Shown here: piece after piece, positions 6,801 through 7,100 of the stretch
How the letters are laid out: each line of letters begins with the position of its first letter
How positions within the stretch are numbered: the stretch's first letter is position 1
Source of the DNA: Candidatus Kerfeldbacteria bacterium
Lineage (GTDB): Bacteria > Patescibacteriota > Patescibacteriia > SBBC01 > JACPUP01
Length of the DNA: 7,100 nucleotides
NCBI GenBank assembly: GCA_016192205.1
Contig: JACPUP010000012.1
Coordinates: forward strand, 1-7,100
Direction: 5' to 3'
Position numbers and translations under genes: made by a program
The notes under the pieces: model-generated
Told to the model about the DNA's origin: nothing
The model's input: only the letters and a program-made list of their open reading frames with translations
Database searches by the model: none

Positions 6801-7100
6801 GTCCGCCCCCGTGTCATTTGGGCCCCGTGTGTATACGCTGAAAGCGTACACCGAAGCGGTCGGGTACAACTTCGTCAATCCGCGTCGGAACATCATTTGG
6901 TTGGACAACACGGTGGCCGGACAGCTCGACCCTGTGCCGCTCCTTGATCAACAGGCCGGTAATAACCCCTACATTGTCCCCAGCTCCTTTGTCGGAACCC
7001 ATACCTGGAATGCCAATGCAACCTGGGACAACTTCAAATTCTGGTACGGGGACGTTGAAACCGACTACGCGCTCGGCGCAGAAGAAGGGTACATTCCTCC
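3841..7100 (+). CDS. Exported beta-propeller / DUF2341 / lectin-fold surface protein (3' end outside window)
   Basis: The frame stays open to the window end, giving 1086 codons and no stop. Basic residues (K6, R10) and a hydrophobic stretch (12-31) form a signal peptide or anchor. WAVG-type repeats near 72, 133, 198-201 (LVAG), 258, 304, 363 and 413, with Asp-box motifs SNDAGRTW (210-217) and SSNQGQTW (270-277), indicate a seven-bladed YCF48/BNR-like propeller. Residues 431-491 (GYGW..GWLSLNC..NYGVN), 519-553 (GFAW..GWLAFE) and 630-655 (GWAR..GWVKLRG) are GW units typical of CPR surface proteins. A Cys-rich stretch follows, with CxxC pairs at 714/717 and 736/739. WWNTNFTRRKQLTV (747-760) to YYLYYRGP (837-844) resembles DUF2341. 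Residues about 860-1070 resemble a concanavalin A-like domain, ending WDNFKFWYG. No catalytic residues are recognised, so binding or adhesion is likelier than enzymatic action. ATG 3841 is preferred because the signal peptide follows directly; ATG 3844 is the alternative. Confidence 0.85.
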   Translation, partial: MMSSLKQHPRQLILSAASVVLLALFGIVAFLPERAPAVTEWELVPPPPSVATAQLKRVVGAFNGHLNGYFVWGVGGHTTTDTTGVVVRYDRYNWQPFSFGFGATKARRLHDVTQWLEDRSPANPSSSDVHHVWAVGESQAGAGQGGLWYSQTSSTTGTATVWDTCVQTGSSCDAVSFAGSETAPAELTSIDSLNATTLVAGDANCRVWLSNDAGRTWSQTAGAPNCPSGQGITAIRFGRDFTAGQDSVGNQLRHAYLWAVGEQTNRIWVSSNQGQTWVQHNLNVSARDWTDVAAIRDGTNLRVWAVGQSGAIRFLSCTIATQCLTPGRVFVDGAPGGTLGTGPLTSVTAMIDTTVTTPVTKAWATGGTLGGNDGVLWASQNATAGTNAVWRRQSTNTVNALFGVNVVNPTHGWAVGDGAALSQLSPGNVNGYGWIGSDTCANVCSGDIAACEQGGIICEGGVRRGQPLGWLSLNCANGNVCQTNDFNYGVNLKQKREEVGVETQCSDADQDPDVGALSGFAWVGASDLNQTIGGVSCASDPSVCRPVGWLAFERMAFCDGNPSVPCQSIADCTAYTPNTCNLAGSSPPLPPFEAPNAPSPTFSFRTACAKTITDTVQERYVQALYDYRFGRVEGWARFISSDSIAGGSGWVKLRGPYMCGTAYCTNDRTRTCTDNNDCRPPNTPESGFCDNSVPGAGSFGSCPTLAANNSHYVDCTDCTTHPGADPIDPSDDYLTCSICTHVNTDAWWNTNFTRRKQLTVTLPAGKFVIGQLYTLTYVLDADAYATAPNYDGLRVVYHSASGSVQLDRDIIHLSDGLEEIRFKSYADIDRGRSSDRYYLYYRGPGDPLPGPAPRNLDQVYWLFEDFSIDVFAGSNPLWAVAQAAGDPACSYAVVNESGNGKLRSTGATNNCIAYRKTPEFLDIIPGFMEADIRLDNRSPALQPSPQGSLITVAFSGAVIGSSQWWGINRTLNEVFIYNAGRVASATTSAPVSFGPRVYTLKAYTEAVGYNFVNPRRNIIWLDNTVAGQLDPVPLLDQQAGNNPYIVPSSFVGTHTWNANATWDNFKFWYGDVETDYALGAEEGYIP
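5217..5224 (+). repeat. G8 homopolymer tract in gene 2
   Basis: Eight consecutive Gs span the third base of a GAG codon, two GGG codons and the first base of GTG (residues 459-462). I noticed no longer single-base run in the window; several other G runs are six long. The frame is intact on both sides. Loss of one G would bring TGA at 5252-5254 after ten more codons. Gain of one would bring TGA at 5343-5345. Either change would leave the propeller and remove everything after it. Confidence 0.8.

Noticed and set aside
6314..6841. A 175-codon plus-strand frame overlapping gene 2
   Set aside because: It is out of frame with the DUF2341 and lectin-like domains, which are clear in the main frame. 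It is Arg/Ser/Thr-rich without recognisable features.
1..7100. CRISPR arrays, tRNA or rRNA genes, transposase genes
   Set aside because: No regularly spaced direct repeats, cloverleaf-like sequence, conserved rRNA segments or transposase motifs were seen on either strand.

Overview
The window holds two large, co-oriented genes for exported, multi-domain surface proteins. They are separated by a 269-base gap that carries a paired REP-like repeat. The DNA is GC-rich. The best guess for the host is a Patescibacteria/CPR (Parcubacteria-like) bacterium. This rests on peptide signatures that recur in secreted proteins of that group: a mature N-terminus of the type FTEP..PPGG..APLN, repeats of the type AVYA..WAGYFSGRV, C-x(n)-C-x3-WP followed by a glycine linker, an 'ANYVPKW..LGNSQI..VGI' stretch, and 'GYxW..GWLSLNC..NYGV' units in the second protein. 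The host assignment comes from remembered family features and was not searched.

Layout: bases 2-30 form a good sigma70-type promoter (TTGCTT, 17-base spacer, extended TGG-TATGAT). It is followed by a leader with a hairpin (34-62) and a purine-rich ribosome site. Gene 1 (92-3571, GTG start, 1159 residues) is a complete secreted fibre-like protein built from repeated modules, with a jelly-roll-like domain and a cysteine-rich C-terminal domain. Bases 3572-3840 contain no gene. They contain two inverted 19-base REP-like hairpins (3664-3682 and 3764-3782) whose two differences are compensatory. Near the end lies a second copy of the gene 1 promoter core (14 identical bases), placed so close to the next ATG that the transcript would be leaderless. 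Gene 2 (3841 to beyond 7100, at least 1086 codons, no stop in the window) encodes an exported protein. Its parts in order are a seven-repeat YCF48/BNR-type beta-propeller, CPR-type GW repeats, a cysteine-rich stretch with two CxxC pairs, a DUF2341-like domain and a concanavalin A-like lectin fold.

The two proteins look like parts of one cell-surface or secreted programme: both are exported, modular and rich in binding-type folds, and both use nearly the same promoter core. A role in binding a host cell or polysaccharide is plausible for an episymbiotic CPR cell but is inference. The points most worth following up are the G8 tract inside gene 2 (a candidate phase-variation switch), the covarying REP pair, and the shared promoter with a predicted leaderless start.
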